Assembly (NCBI GenBank): GCA_965206675.1
Contig: CBDBKL010000008.1
Coordinates: forward strand, 186,001 to 250,000
Direction: 5' to 3'
DNA length: 64,000 nt
Origin: CBDBKL01 sp965206675
GTDB lineage: Bacteria; Bdellovibrionota; Bdellovibrionia; Bdellovibrionales; JAKFYE01
In this document: positions 41,597-51,753 of the stretch, one piece after another
Position numbering within the stretch: position 1 is the stretch's first letter
Layout of the letters: every line of letters begins with the position of its first letter
Made by a program: the position numbers and the translations under genes
Notes under the pieces: generated by a model
Database searches by the model: none
Seen by the model: the letters and a program-made list of their open reading frames with translations, nothing else
Told to the model about the DNA's origin: nothing

Positions 41597-42661
41597 TTAG
41601 TTCATCTTCGTTTTCTTCGCCACCTTCTGTACAGGCGGAGGCGTCTCATCCATATTCGGTTTCTTTGTTATACCTTTTGCCGATAGGATTTTTTTACGCA
41701 GCTCTTCCAAAAGCGTGGGATTTTCTTTTAAATATTTTTTTACATTATCCCGTCCCTGCCCCAAGCGTTCGCCATCTTTGCTAAACCAGGCTCCTGATTT
41801 TTCAATCAGACCTTCTCCAACAGCAAGATCTAAAATGTCTCCCTCTTTAGAAATACCCTCTCCATACATCAAATCAAACTCTACACGTGCAAAAGGAGGG
41901 GCCATTTTATTTTTAACCACCTTAACAGCCGTCCTATTTCCTATAACCTGATCTCCATTTTTAATGGCTCCAATACGACGAACATCCAAACGCACAGAAG
42001 AATAAAACTTTAAAGCATTCCCTCCCGTGGTTGTTTCAGGATTTCCAAACATAACTCCAATTTTCATTCTAATTTGGTTGATAAAGATCACTGTTGTATG
42101 GCTTCGACTAATAGAGGCTGTTAACTTTCGAAGAGCTTGAGACATCAAACGTGCCTGAAGGCCCATATGGCTATCCCCCATATCTCCCTCGATCTCTGCA
42201 CGTGGAGTTAGAGCGGCCACGGAGTCCACCACTAAAATATCAACAGCACCAGAGCGCACTAAAGTTTCTGTAATTTCTAAAGCTTGCTCTCCCGTATCTG
42301 GCTGAGAAATCAAAAGGTCTTTTGTATTTACACCTAATTTTCGTGCATAACTGACATCCAAGGCATGTTCTGCATCGACAAAGGCTGCAACACCTCCATC
42401 TTTTTGTGCCTGTGCAATTGTTGAAAGAGCTAAAGTTGTTTTACCTGAACTCTCCGGACCATAAATTTCAACAATACGTCCTCGCGGAATTCCACCTATA
42501 CCCAAACCGACATCTAGAGCTAAAGAACCCGTACTGATAACAGGAGTGTTATCATGTAAGTTTTTTTTATCTCCCCCCAGCTTCATAATAGATCCCTTAC
42601 CAAACTGCTTCTCAATTGATGAAATCGCAAGATCAAGTGCTTTTATTTTTTCTGTATCCAT
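41597..42661 (-). CDS. recA: Recombinase RecA
   Basis: This 354-residue strand-exchange protein has Walker A GPESSGKTT (about 66-74), the L1/L2 DNA-binding loop region FINQIRMKIGVMFGNPETTTGG and a lysine-rich C-terminal tail (VAKKTKMN end). It is the last gene of a pgpA-pncC-recA cluster, 29 bp after pncC. cinA/pncC-recA linkage is common in bacteria. No E. coli-type SOS box (CTGT-N8-ACAG) is visible upstream of pgpA. Confidence 0.98.
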   Translation of the reverse strand: MDTEKIKALDLAISSIEKQFGKGSIMKLGGDKKNLHDNTPVISTGSLALDVGLGIGGIPRGRIVEIYGPESSGKTTLALSTIAQAQKDGGVAAFVDAEHALDVSYARKLGVNTKDLLISQPDTGEQALEITETLVRSGAVDILVVDSVAALTPRAEIEGDMGDSHMGLQARLMSQALRKLTASISRSHTTVIFINQIRMKIGVMFGNPETTTGGNALKFYSSVRLDVRRIGAIKNGDQVIGNRTAVKVVKNKMAPPFARVEFDLMYGEGISKEGDILDLAVGEGLIEKSGAWFSKDGERLGQGRDNVKKYLKENPTLLEELRKKILSAKGITKKPNMDETPPPVQKVAKKTKMN

Positions 42662-42690
42662 GGTCCTTACTCCTTAGTTGTTAAATGTTA

Positions 42691-43173
42691 TTACTCTTTC
42701 CTCTTTAAAAGTGCACGCTCTAAAATAGACAATGCCATATCAGTGGCTGCCTCACGGACATGCCTTCGATCACCTTCAAAGTGACATGTCCTTACCTCTT
42801 CAAACTCTGGGCCACAGATCCCAAAGCACACAGTGCCCACAGGCGTCCGTGATGATCCTCCATCCGGACCCGCTACTCCAGTGATAGCTAGAGACCATGT
42901 TGTTCTCAATTGTTTTCGTGCTCCGCGCGCCATGTCAGACGCCACTTCTGTGCTAACAGCCCCATAAGTTCTTAAATGGTTTTCTGAAACACCTAATAGT
43001 TCCACTTTGACGGAATTAGCGTAACAAACAATGGTTCCCCAAAACACTTCCGACGCTCCAGGTAAATCTGTGAATTGCGCTGAAAGCAATCCTCCTGTGC
43101 AACTCTCCGCCACACCCAATGTAGCTCCCTGTTTTTTTAATTCTTTAAAACACTGAGAAACTCTCTCGTTCAA
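42691..43173 (-). CDS. pncC: Nicotinamide-nucleotide amidohydrolase (CinA C-terminal domain)
   Basis: A stand-alone CinA C-terminal domain that deamidates NMN to nicotinate mononucleotide. Signatures VAESCTGGLLSAQFTDLPGASEVFWGTIVCYAN and TGVAGPDGG are present. The start is placed at TTG 43173: it overlaps the pgpA stop as TTGA, has AAAGG eight bases upstream and gives about 160 residues, matching the family. The longer frame to 43197 would add an unrelated tail. Confidence 0.92.
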   Translation of the reverse strand: MNERVSQCFKELKKQGATLGVAESCTGGLLSAQFTDLPGASEVFWGTIVCYANSVKVELLGVSENHLRTYGAVSTEVASDMARGARKQLRTTWSLAITGVAGPDGGSSRTPVGTVCFGICGPEFEEVRTCHFEGDRRHVREAATDMALSILERALLKRKE

Positions 43174-43646
43174 AGGGGCCACCTTTCTCCAAGCCAATGT
43201 GTTTGTGTGTAGAGGATTTGTAATAAAATATTAGTAAAAATACCTGCTAAAACATCATCCATTACAACTCCCACTCCACCTTTGAGCTTCCTATCAATAT
43301 AAGAAATGGGAAATGGCTTAAAAATATCTAAAAGACGAAAGATAACAAATCCTAAAAAATAAGCTGGCCAGGTTACAGGCAACCAAACCATAGCCACAAG
43401 ATACCCCGCCATTTCATCAATAACAATTTTCTGAGAGTCATGAACCCTAAGCTCACTCTCATAGACTTCAGCACAAACAACCGCAAAAAGGACAAACAAA
43501 AACGCAAAAATAAGACCCAATAGTGGAGGCAAGAGCGTTAAAGCAAAACAAAGAGGAACGGCACCTAGAGTTCCAAAAGTCCCCGGTGCTTTTTTGATAT
43601 CCCCCAGACCATATCCCTTGGCACTCAAAATAAAAAATGTCTTCAT
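43170..43646 (-). CDS. pgpA: Phosphatidylglycerophosphatase A
   Basis: This 158-residue inner-membrane phosphatase makes phosphatidylglycerol from its phosphate. The family's KAPGTFGTLGAVPL and VIDEMAGYLVAM (acidic active-site residues), and the C-terminal GGVGVVMDDVLAGIFTNILLQ, are intact, with hydrophobic segments between. It overlaps pncC by 4 bp. Confidence 0.94.
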   Translation of the reverse strand: MKTFFILSAKGYGLGDIKKAPGTFGTLGAVPLCFALTLLPPLLGLIFAFLFVLFAVVCAEVYESELRVHDSQKIVIDEMAGYLVAMVWLPVTWPAYFLGFVIFRLLDIFKPFPISYIDRKLKGGVGVVMDDVLAGIFTNILLQILYTQTHWLGERWPL

Positions 43647-43804
43647 AAAAACGGAAGGTACGTGCCTAAAGAGAGACCCGTCAACAAAAATAACTCATCG
43701 CAAAACCCCCAAAAGATCTATAAAAATGTCTCCTGCTTTATAAGGGTTTATTTTACACCAAAGAAGACTTTCCCTTTGACACTTTTCCCCCTTAAACTGG
43801 GTGA

Positions 43805-45019
43805 ATGGATATCAATAAAATTCTCACTCACGCTTTAAAACGCGAAGCCAGTGACATCCATCTGAAGCATGGAGTAAAGCCCGTCATCCGTCGGCACGGA
43901 AAGCTTGAAGTTCTGGATTCTGACTATGAAAGAGCTAACGGAAAAGATATTGCAAAAATGGCCCTGTCACTTATGACTCCCTCTCAAAAAGATTATTTTA
44001 AAGAAAACAACGAAATTGACATGGGATACAATATTTCTGGGTTAGGGCGATTTCGTTTAAATGTTTTTAAGCAAATGGGTTTAGCCCGAGCGGTTTTTCG
44101 CAATATCCCTTTAAGCGTTCCAGACTTTAAAGCCCTTCATCTTCCTCGCGTTGTAGAGCAAATCGCTAATATTGAGCGAGGCTTAGTCTTAATCACTGGA
44201 GTCACTGGATCTGGCAAAACCACCACTTCTGCCTCTATAGTTGATTATATTAATAAACATAAGAAAAAACATATTATCACCATTGAAGACCCTATTGAGT
44301 TTGCCCTTCCAGATCGGCGCAGCTTAGTCTCTCAAAGAGAATTAAGATCTGACACACCTTCATTTGCCTCTGCACTCCGCTCTGCCCTAAGACAAGATCC
44401 TGATGTGATTTTTGTCGGAGAAATGCGTGACCAAGAGACCGTTAACACAGCCCTCTTAGCTGCAGAAACAGGCCATCTTGTCATTTCCACACTTCACACG
44501 GCCAATACTCAAGAATCTCTAAGTCGTATTCTCATGCATTATGAATCACACAAACAAGTACAGATCAGAAATCAATTGGCCAATACACTGAAGGCCATAA
44601 TCTGCCAAAGGTTAGCCAATAGAAAAGATGGTAAAGGTGTTACTCCAGCCGTAGAAGTTATGATAAATAACACTCGCATCAAAGAACTCATGCTAGATCC
44701 CCAGAGAACATCGGAAATCCATTCTGCTATTGAAGATGGTTTTGTGTCTTTTGGAATGCAATCCTTTGACCAAAGCCTCATGCAACTTATTACCAATGGA
44801 GTCATTGACTACGGTGAAGCAGAAAGGTTAAGCACAAATGCAAAAGACTTTGCCCTTCGCTATAAAGGAATTAAAAGTGGAAGTGATAGAAGATGGAAAG
44901 ATTTTGAAAAAACGGCTATTGAAAGTAAAACCTATTGGGATAATGTTCCGAACCTAGAAGTTGAATCTATAGTGATTGAGCCAAAAAATCGGAACAAGAG
45001 AAGAAAACATAAAAAATAA
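43805..45019 (+). CDS. pilT: PilT-type pilus retraction ATPase
   Basis: A hexameric ATPase that depolymerises type IV pili. Walker A GVTGSGKTTT (about 137-146), Asp box, Walker B VIFVGEMRDQET and His box AAETGHLVISTLHTA are all present. It has a basic C-terminal extension of about 60 residues beyond the usual 345, ending KRRKHKK. PilT and PilU are hard to tell apart; the extended tail recalls PilU. Other pilus genes are not in the window. It precedes recX by 7 bp. Confidence 0.92.
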   Translation: MDINKILTHALKREASDIHLKHGVKPVIRRHGKLEVLDSDYERANGKDIAKMALSLMTPSQKDYFKENNEIDMGYNISGLGRFRLNVFKQMGLARAVFRNIPLSVPDFKALHLPRVVEQIANIERGLVLITGVTGSGKTTTSASIVDYINKHKKKHIITIEDPIEFALPDRRSLVSQRELRSDTPSFASALRSALRQDPDVIFVGEMRDQETVNTALLAAETGHLVISTLHTANTQESLSRILMHYESHKQVQIRNQLANTLKAIICQRLANRKDGKGVTPAVEVMINNTRIKELMLDPQRTSEIHSAIEDGFVSFGMQSFDQSLMQLITNGVIDYGEAERLSTNAKDFALRYKGIKSGSDRRWKDFEKTAIESKTYWDNVPNLEVESIVIEPKNRNKRRKHKK

Positions 45020-45026
45020 GATATTC

Positions 45027-45476
45027 ATGTCTAATGATAAAATAAGTAAAAAAAAGAAAATATCTGCCATTGATCGGCTTATGCGTTATTTAGCCCGCCG
45101 AGACCACTCAGAAAAAGAACTCATAGAAAAACTCTCTCAATTTTACCCTGACGATGAAATACAAGAAGCCCTTGAATTTGCTAGAAAATCCAACTGGCTT
45201 ACTCCCTCACAGATTCTCTCTCAAAGACTTTTTGAAAATTTAAACAAAAAAGGCAAATCCAACAGTTATATTCAACAGGCCCTCAAGAAAAAAGGGCTAT
45301 CTCATGTCACTTTAAATGATGACGATGAAGCTCATAAAGCTTATGACTTAGTGATAAAACAATTTGGGAAGGATAGCGTTAAGGAATATAATAAGAAAAG
45401 GAAAATTATGAGATGGCTAGCCTATCGTGGATATTCCTCTCATATCATAGGGAAAGTGTTTAATGAAGAGTTCTGA
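45027..45476 (+). CDS. recX: Regulatory protein RecX
   Basis: This 149-residue modulator of RecA filaments has three-helix repeats: LMRYLARRDHSEKELIEKL, LEFARKSNWLTPSQI and IMRWLAYRGYSSHIIGKVF. The start is ATG 45027; the longer frame overlaps pilT. Although recA lies on the opposite strand 2.4 kb away, recX is grouped here with pilT and alaS. The recX-alaS order is widely conserved. It overlaps the alaS start by 14 bp. Confidence 0.85.
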   Translation: MSNDKISKKKKISAIDRLMRYLARRDHSEKELIEKLSQFYPDDEIQEALEFARKSNWLTPSQILSQRLFENLNKKGKSNSYIQQALKKKGLSHVTLNDDDEAHKAYDLVIKQFGKDSVKEYNKKRKIMRWLAYRGYSSHIIGKVFNEEF

Positions 45477-48114
45477 AGTCCGGTCAGCATTTATAAATTA
45501 TTTTAAAAAACAAGGGCACACTCCAGTTTCTTCTTCCAGTCTGATTCCCGATGAAGAAGACCATACTCTCTTATTCACCAATGCAGGAATGAATCAATTT
45601 AAAAAAATTTTTTTAGGATTGGAAAAACCCCCTTATAAGAGAGCCGTTAACTCACAAAAATGTGTTCGCGCAGGGGGAAAGCACAATGATCTTGAAAATG
45701 TAGGGTTTACAGCAAGACACCATACGTTTTTTGAAATGTTGGGGAATTTTTCCTTTGGGGATTATTTTAAAAAAGACGCTATTCATTTTGCCTGGGATTT
45801 TTTAACCAATGAATTACAAATCCCTAAAGAACGATTACATGTGACAGTCTTTGAAGACGATGATGAGGCAGCAGATATCTGGCAAAAACAAGAAGGTCTA
45901 CCCACCAGTAAAATCTTACGCTGTGGAGAAAAGGATAACTTCTGGAGAATGGGAGCAACGGGTCCCTGTGGGCCCTGTTCTGAAATATTTTACGACCATG
46001 GATCCAGTATTGCTTCTAAGGAAGATCGCTATGTGGAAATTTGGAATCTGGTGTTTATGCAATTTGATGAAAAAGCTCCAGGGCAAATGGAGCCCCTACC
46101 TCATCCCAGCATTGACACTGGAGCTGGCCTTGAAAGATTAACGGCCGTTTTACAAAACACACCCATTAACTATGAAACGGATCTCTTTCAAACCCTTATT
46201 GAAAGAATACAAGGCATAACAAACCTTTCTTATAAAAAATCTGAAGATATCACAGCGGCTTATAGAGTTTTGGCCGATCACGCTCGAGCAACAGCCTTCC
46301 TTATTGGAGATGGCGTTCTTCCTCTCAACGAGGGAAGGGGTTATGTGCTCAGACGCATTATGCGCAGAGCTTTACGCTTTGGGAAAAAGATATCTTCCAA
46401 ATCTCTCCTTCCCCATGCCGTTGACTGTGTTATTGAAAATATGGGAGACGCATATACCTCATTAAAACAAAACAAAGAACTCATTCAGCAAACTACAAAA
46501 AATGAAGAAAGTCGTTTTTTTAAAACTCTAGATCAAGGGACAGAACTCTTAGACACCACTTTAAAATCTTTAAAAACGGGTGACACTTTAGACAACACTC
46601 TTGTTTTCAAATTGTATGATACATACGGGTTTCCTATGGACTTGACCCGTATGATTTGTAAGGAGCACGATATCCTAGTTGATGAAAAGGCTTTTCAAAA
46701 TGAAATGGAGAAAACAAAAAAACGCTCTCAAGCCTCTTGGAAGGGACACTCTCTTTCAAAAGATAAAGCTTTTCTTTTAAAATGGACTCAGGATTTAGCT
46801 CCAACAACATTTATAGGTTATGATGCACTCCATACAGATGCTAAGGTTTTAAAACTGTCAGATGGTGAAACGAATATAGAATCCTTAAAAGAGGGTGATT
46901 CCGGTTTTGTTATTTTTGACAAAACACCTTTCTACGCAGAGGGGGGGGGACAGATAGGTGATCGCGGAAAGGGTTTGAACACATCCACAGCGATTGACAT
47001 CAAAGATTGCATAAAGGTTCAAGGTTGCCACCTACACCATATTGTTGTGAGCAAAGGGGAGATACATGTCGGGCAGTCATTTTCTCTTGAAGTGAAGGCT
47101 ATTCATCGCCAAGAAGTTGCCAACAACCACTCGGCCACTCATCTGCTTCATGCTGCCTTACGAAATGTTTTAGGAAGACATGTCACTCAAGCGGGTTCTC
47201 TTGTGGAACCAACACACTTAAGATTTGATTTCACTCATAATAAACCTGTGGATGATAATGAAATTTTTCAGATTGAAACTCAGGTTAATGAACAAATTTT
47301 TAATGACCTACCCGTTGAAATCACTCATTGCAAGTATGATGAAGCTGTTAAAAAAGGAGCACTCACACTAGCTGGTGAAAAATATGAAAACTCTGTACGG
47401 GTTCTCAAGATGGGTGACTACTCCATGGAATTGTGTGGCGGCACCCATGTTCGCAACACAGGAGTTATAAGGGTTTTTAAAATTGTAAGAGAGACGGGCG
47501 TTAGTTCTGGAGTGCGCAGAATAGAAGCTCTCACAGGACAGGAGGCTGTTGCCTACTTAATGAATAACACTAGAGAGAATTTAGTAAATCGAAAATATTT
47601 TGGATTCACTGAAAGTTGGGAAGACACGATTCATGAAAAAAATATCCCCACGTCTTTTTCATACAATACAGTTCCTACGAAAACACCTGTTATTGAAAAA
47701 ATGAAATATCTTGAACAAGAAATTAAAGGCTTAAAAAAGCAATTGGTTCAATGGAACAAAAAAGAAATCGATATAAAAGAAATTCTGAATACGGCGAAGA
47801 ATATAGAGGGAGGAAAACTCGTAACAGCTCATGTTGAGGTAGAGGACAAAAATGTTTTAGGACAGATATCCGATACTCTTAGGGATAAAATCAAATCTGG
47901 TATTGTTGTCATTGTAGGAACGGGAAAGACATCTCATCCCATTATTGTCTCTGTGACCAAAGACCTCAAACACCATGCGGGAAAAATTTTAAAAGAAGTG
48001 GCTTCTGATCTTGGAGGACAAGGGGGAGGCCGACCTCACTTTGCACAGGGTGCGGGAAAAGATTTAAGTCAACTACCCGCCGCTTTTAAAAAACTCTACG
48101 ATTCGCTAAAGTAG
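45463..48114 (+). CDS. alaS: Alanyl-tRNA synthetase
   Basis: This 883-residue class II synthetase charges tRNA-Ala. The catalytic core holds motif 1-3 regions (FTNAGMNQFKKIFLG, ARHHTFFEMLGNFSFGDYF, GAGLERL). The editing domain has the zinc ligands HSATHLLHAALR and CGGTHV. The C-terminal C-Ala domain GGQGGGRPHFAQGAG is intact. It overlaps recX by 14 bp, giving translational coupling. Confidence 0.98.
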   Translation: MKSSEVRSAFINYFKKQGHTPVSSSSLIPDEEDHTLLFTNAGMNQFKKIFLGLEKPPYKRAVNSQKCVRAGGKHNDLENVGFTARHHTFFEMLGNFSFGDYFKKDAIHFAWDFLTNELQIPKERLHVTVFEDDDEAADIWQKQEGLPTSKILRCGEKDNFWRMGATGPCGPCSEIFYDHGSSIASKEDRYVEIWNLVFMQFDEKAPGQMEPLPHPSIDTGAGLERLTAVLQNTPINYETDLFQTLIERIQGITNLSYKKSEDITAAYRVLADHARATAFLIGDGVLPLNEGRGYVLRRIMRRALRFGKKISSKSLLPHAVDCVIENMGDAYTSLKQNKELIQQTTKNEESRFFKTLDQGTELLDTTLKSLKTGDTLDNTLVFKLYDTYGFPMDLTRMICKEHDILVDEKAFQNEMEKTKKRSQASWKGHSLSKDKAFLLKWTQDLAPTTFIGYDALHTDAKVLKLSDGETNIESLKEGDSGFVIFDKTPFYAEGGGQIGDRGKGLNTSTAIDIKDCIKVQGCHLHHIVVSKGEIHVGQSFSLEVKAIHRQEVANNHSATHLLHAALRNVLGRHVTQAGSLVEPTHLRFDFTHNKPVDDNEIFQIETQVNEQIFNDLPVEITHCKYDEAVKKGALTLAGEKYENSVRVLKMGDYSMELCGGTHVRNTGVIRVFKIVRETGVSSGVRRIEALTGQEAVAYLMNNTRENLVNRKYFGFTESWEDTIHEKNIPTSFSYNTVPTKTPVIEKMKYLEQEIKGLKKQLVQWNKKEIDIKEILNTAKNIEGGKLVTAHVEVEDKNVLGQISDTLRDKIKSGIVVIVGTGKTSHPIIVSVTKDLKHHAGKILKEVASDLGGQGGGRPHFAQGAGKDLSQLPAAFKKLYDSLK

Positions 48115-48164
48115 CAGAAAACAAAATAGTATATTTATATTTTCTCATGGAAGAATTAATCAAC

Positions 48165-48422
48165 CTAAAGATTAACTTCATTAACAGTAGAAGGGTTTTT
48201 ATGAGCACGTTTCTTTAATAAAATGGCTTCTTTAAGTTGCCTTATTTTTTCATTCATTATTTGCATTAATTTTCTGTTATGACTATCATTTGCTATTTGA
48301 AGAGTCTTTTCGTAATTCAATTTCATTTCTAATAGGTCTTCATCCGACCACTTAGAAGCATTTTTAATATTAATATCCGAATCAAACTTTAGCCGGGCAA
48401 GAATCTCTTCATTTCCTAACAT
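48165..48422 (-). CDS. Small protein encoded with the type IIG enzyme
   Basis: This 85-residue, helical, charged protein (MLGNEEILARLKFDSDINIKNASKWSDEDLLEMK) overlaps the 3' end of the restriction-modification gene by 14 bp, in another frame. ATG 48422 or TTG 48428 can start it. No family is recognised. The tight overlap and shared low GC suggest it arrived with the R-M gene and may be a control or stability partner. Confidence 0.6.
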   Translation of the reverse strand: MLGNEEILARLKFDSDINIKNASKWSDEDLLEMKLNYEKTLQIANDSHNRKLMQIMNEKIRQLKEAILLKKRAHKNPSTVNEVNL

Positions 48423-51387
48423 TTGCAACTAACCTTGAAATATGATTACTTTCTTTATCAGATAAACCATAAAATTGATAAACTAAATTGTCAATTTGAT
48501 TTCTAAGAAAAGCCCTTTCTCTTTCAACCCTCTTTATCTCACTTTCCGCATTTAGTGACAACAACCTTCCAACAGAAGTAGTAATTTTTTTATTTAAGAC
48601 ACTATATTTTTCACCCTTTTTAGCATCTTTAACTATTGGAAAATTTTTAAAAATTACATAATTAGGTTCATAAAAACCCCCTCTCAATTTTGGTAAAAAC
48701 ATCTCAAACCAGAAATGAGCAAACTCTGAATTTAATATCCCAAGCAAAAGAAGGTCATCTTTTGGAATAATAAAACACTTACAATTGGTATAGAAATTGA
48801 GATTATCAAAAGTAAACTCTGGCTTTTTACAAATAGCGGCATAGATTATTTTATTTTTTTCAAATTCTTTATAATACTCAATACTATCTTGAATTTCATA
48901 CCACTCATACGTACCTGGTTTTCTCCCAATCCATTTCTCTCCAAATTGAGGCTTCCAGTTTTTAGGCTTAGGCATTAACTTTTTCTTAAAACCATTTAAA
49001 TACAACTTAATAGCTGGATATTTATTGAAATCAATACCTCTTCTGGTAAAAATCAAATATTTTTTCGGAATAGCTTTAGCGTATGCTTTGACATCTCTTC
49101 CTTCTAAGAAAGGTTTTATGATTTTTTTACTACTAATATGTTCTTTTATTAATTTTTCTTTTATGCATTCATCAATAACAAAAACTTCATTTTTTCCCGT
49201 AACAATACCCCTATAGCATTCATGGTTTATATATTCACCAAGAGTCATCGATTTTGAATCAATATTATCAATAATATTGAGACTAAGACTATCAGTCAAA
49301 ACCCACCCTTTATCATTTAATCTCTCTATCTCAATTCTTACTGCTTTGGCTTTCTTATGCTCTTGAGGTTCTTTGATACCTTGTCGTATTAAATCATAGA
49401 ATTTTATATATTCATTAGGAGTGGTTTTTTTAATTCCAATAATACAAGGATATGTAGTGGCTTTTTTAAAAACAGACAAGTCCCCAAAGTCTTTAATAAA
49501 GTCCAAACCTACTTTTTTTAGCCAAACTCTTAACTCTTGACCATAACCAGCTTTAAACCATTTATTAGAAACAATTATGGAAAAAATACCTTTTTTCTTT
49601 AATAATAAATATGATTTTTCAAAAAAATACACATATAAGTCGGCCATGCCACTATAGACTTCATACTTTGTTTTCAAATATGTTTTTATGTCTTCCCCCA
49701 ATAACTCCTGTCTAATATAGGGAGGGTTACCAATAACTGCATCAAAACCACCTTCATAAAAAATAGATTTAAAAGTAATTTCCCAACTAAATGCATTTAT
49801 CTTTCTCTTAATTTTTAGATCATCCTCTAAAGACGGTGATAAACCGTAAATATCAAAATCTACTATAGAATTGCCGCTAACTATGTTTTCATCAATAGTT
49901 GGTAAAATTCCTTCTTGAAACATGCTCATTTGTTTTAAAGAAGAACTATTTTCACCCTCTAGACATTTTAACAGCAGGCTTAATTTAGTAACTTCAACTG
50001 CATTAGAATCAACATCAACACCATATATATTATCCAACAATATTTTGCCCTTAAATTTACTGGTCAACTCTCCTTCTGGCGTAAGGATTTCTGAACGTGC
50101 TTTTTTAGAAATCTTACCTTGGAATTTTGTGTAATAATCTTTATACCACTTTAACAAATACTCATAGGCTGTAAGACAAAAGGTTCCACTACCACAAGCT
50201 GGATCGAGCACTCTAAGATTAGAAATTTCATTAGGTTTCCTATTCTTAATTAATTTGCCTACAGTTTCTTCAACTATATTTTCTGCGATATACTTTGGTG
50301 TATAATAAACTCCACCTGCTTTTTTCACTTCAATTTTCTCTTCTATAGATAAAGTTTGATCAGGATTTATAGCAATAATTTTTCCTAAAAACTGCTCATA
50401 TGATCTCCCAAGAATATCGACTGGTAAAACAGAAAATTCATAAGGTGAAATTGGAAAATATAGGCCTTTTAAAATCTTAGAAAATGATTGGTCATCTAAC
50501 TTGATATTTTGAAGCAATTCATCCTTTACAAATAATCCCGAATTAAATTTATCATTTGCTTTTTGGCATAAATCTAAGAACCTATTGTAAATATTGGGAT
50601 TTTTTACAAGACCCTCTAATTTACCATAATGCTCAATATTTCTATCTTCAGCTATTCTCAAAAAGGTTATTCTATTAAGAATTTTTTGAACAACATTGTT
50701 TAATTCATATTCTTCTATCTTGTTATTCTCAAAAATATTCTTTGCAAGAGAAAACCTCCAATTATCTAAAGATATTAAGAAGTCATTATCTACAGACAAT
50801 GTCCCCTTCTTGTGCTTTGCTAATTGAAACTTCTGTAAGCTATCTGAGTTTACTGATTTTTTGGAAAAAGAATCCCATATGTAATCAAACTCTTTTATAT
50901 AATCTTTAAAATGAATTAATTTTATCCTTGAAAAACTAGCACGCTCTGTTTCTTTTGGCTTAGACGAACAGTCGTAAACCGCAAAATATTCAAAGTTAGT
51001 TAGTATACTTATACCTATATCAGCATTCCATCCATATCTTCTTAATTGGAAAGCAGGATCACGGTTTCTAGAGATATCTACTGAAGGTTTTTTTGCTTCT
51101 ACAAAAAACCGCCTCTCTCCAGATCTTAATCTAAATGAGTAATCTGGTGACTTTGGGCGACCTTCAATTAAAACTGCATCCTCTGTAACAACTTCCCTAT
51201 ACGAAGGGGGGAGCCCTTCGTTATTTTCCACATCCCAACCCAACGCGACAAAAAATTTATTTAAAAAATCAATACGTAATGTGGCCTCATTATAAGATGG
51301 ATGCTTATATTCTTTAATATGTTCACCAAAGCCATTTACCAACTCCTCAATGACTTTAAGTGATAATTCCTTATTCAAATCTTCCAA
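48409..51387 (-). CDS. Type IIG restriction-modification enzyme (Eco57I/TaqI-like fusion)
   Basis: This 992-residue single chain combines nuclease, methylase and specificity domains. The N-terminal PD-(D/E)XK nuclease has Asp82 (SPDYSF) and Glu97-x-Lys99 (VEAKK). An N6-adenine methyltransferase follows, with motif I VLDPACGSGTF (about 395) and catalytic NPPY in DAVIGNPPYIRQ (about 556). The C-terminal TaqI-type recognition domain has PNYVIFKNFPIV near the end. The gene is distinctly AT-richer than alaS and mutY on either side. It starts at TTG 51387; an in-frame TGA lies just upstream. No separate methylase or antirestriction gene adjoins. Confidence 0.92.
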   Translation of the reverse strand: MEDLNKELSLKVIEELVNGFGEHIKEYKHPSYNEATLRIDFLNKFFVALGWDVENNEGLPPSYREVVTEDAVLIEGRPKSPDYSFRLRSGERRFFVEAKKPSVDISRNRDPAFQLRRYGWNADIGISILTNFEYFAVYDCSSKPKETERASFSRIKLIHFKDYIKEFDYIWDSFSKKSVNSDSLQKFQLAKHKKGTLSVDNDFLISLDNWRFSLAKNIFENNKIEEYELNNVVQKILNRITFLRIAEDRNIEHYGKLEGLVKNPNIYNRFLDLCQKANDKFNSGLFVKDELLQNIKLDDQSFSKILKGLYFPISPYEFSVLPVDILGRSYEQFLGKIIAINPDQTLSIEEKIEVKKAGGVYYTPKYIAENIVEETVGKLIKNRKPNEISNLRVLDPACGSGTFCLTAYEYLLKWYKDYYTKFQGKISKKARSEILTPEGELTSKFKGKILLDNIYGVDVDSNAVEVTKLSLLLKCLEGENSSSLKQMSMFQEGILPTIDENIVSGNSIVDFDIYGLSPSLEDDLKIKRKINAFSWEITFKSIFYEGGFDAVIGNPPYIRQELLGEDIKTYLKTKYEVYSGMADLYVYFFEKSYLLLKKKGIFSIIVSNKWFKAGYGQELRVWLKKVGLDFIKDFGDLSVFKKATTYPCIIGIKKTTPNEYIKFYDLIRQGIKEPQEHKKAKAVRIEIERLNDKGWVLTDSLSLNIIDNIDSKSMTLGEYINHECYRGIVTGKNEVFVIDECIKEKLIKEHISSKKIIKPFLEGRDVKAYAKAIPKKYLIFTRRGIDFNKYPAIKLYLNGFKKKLMPKPKNWKPQFGEKWIGRKPGTYEWYEIQDSIEYYKEFEKNKIIYAAICKKPEFTFDNLNFYTNCKCFIIPKDDLLLLGILNSEFAHFWFEMFLPKLRGGFYEPNYVIFKNFPIVKDAKKGEKYSVLNKKITTSVGRLLSLNAESEIKRVERERAFLRNQIDNLVYQFYGLSDKESNHISRLVANVRK

Positions 51388-51753
51388 CCAATTTCAAATA
51401 AATTATATCTTAATGCCCCAAATGGAACCAGTATACCAAGATTAAACTTCTCATAAAACCTTTAAAAATTAAATGTCTTAGAAAAGACAAATTGTGAGCG
51501 GGGAAGCATTTCGCTTTTATTTATCCAAAATCTTCTTAGAATTTCTTGAGTTTTAAAACAGATAAAGCAGAGTTTTTTTAGCCTTAATCCAATTTCTTAA
51601 ATATTCATGAATGAACAGCAAAAATAACCCATAGGGTCAATCCTCATCTTTCTCTATGTTCATTTACTCAACACAACATCCAATACTCCCTACTACCGTA
51701 GCACAGGGCACGAATGGTGGAAAAAATAAGAAAGATCTTTTACAGTGGATAAA
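51388..51753. other. Intergenic region before mutY
   Basis: About 360 bp without a supported gene, RNA or clear terminator. AT-rich stretches near the R-M start grade into sequence with poorer bias near mutY. A TTGTGAGCGG string is coincidental. Confidence 0.3.

Noticed and set aside
43647..43804. SOS box upstream of the pgpA-pncC-recA cluster
   Set aside because: No CTGT-N8-ACAG or close variant visible; the lineage may use another LexA motif.
51500..51515. lac-operator-like TTGTGAGCGG
   Set aside because: Only half of an operator, no second half and no LacI-type gene nearby.
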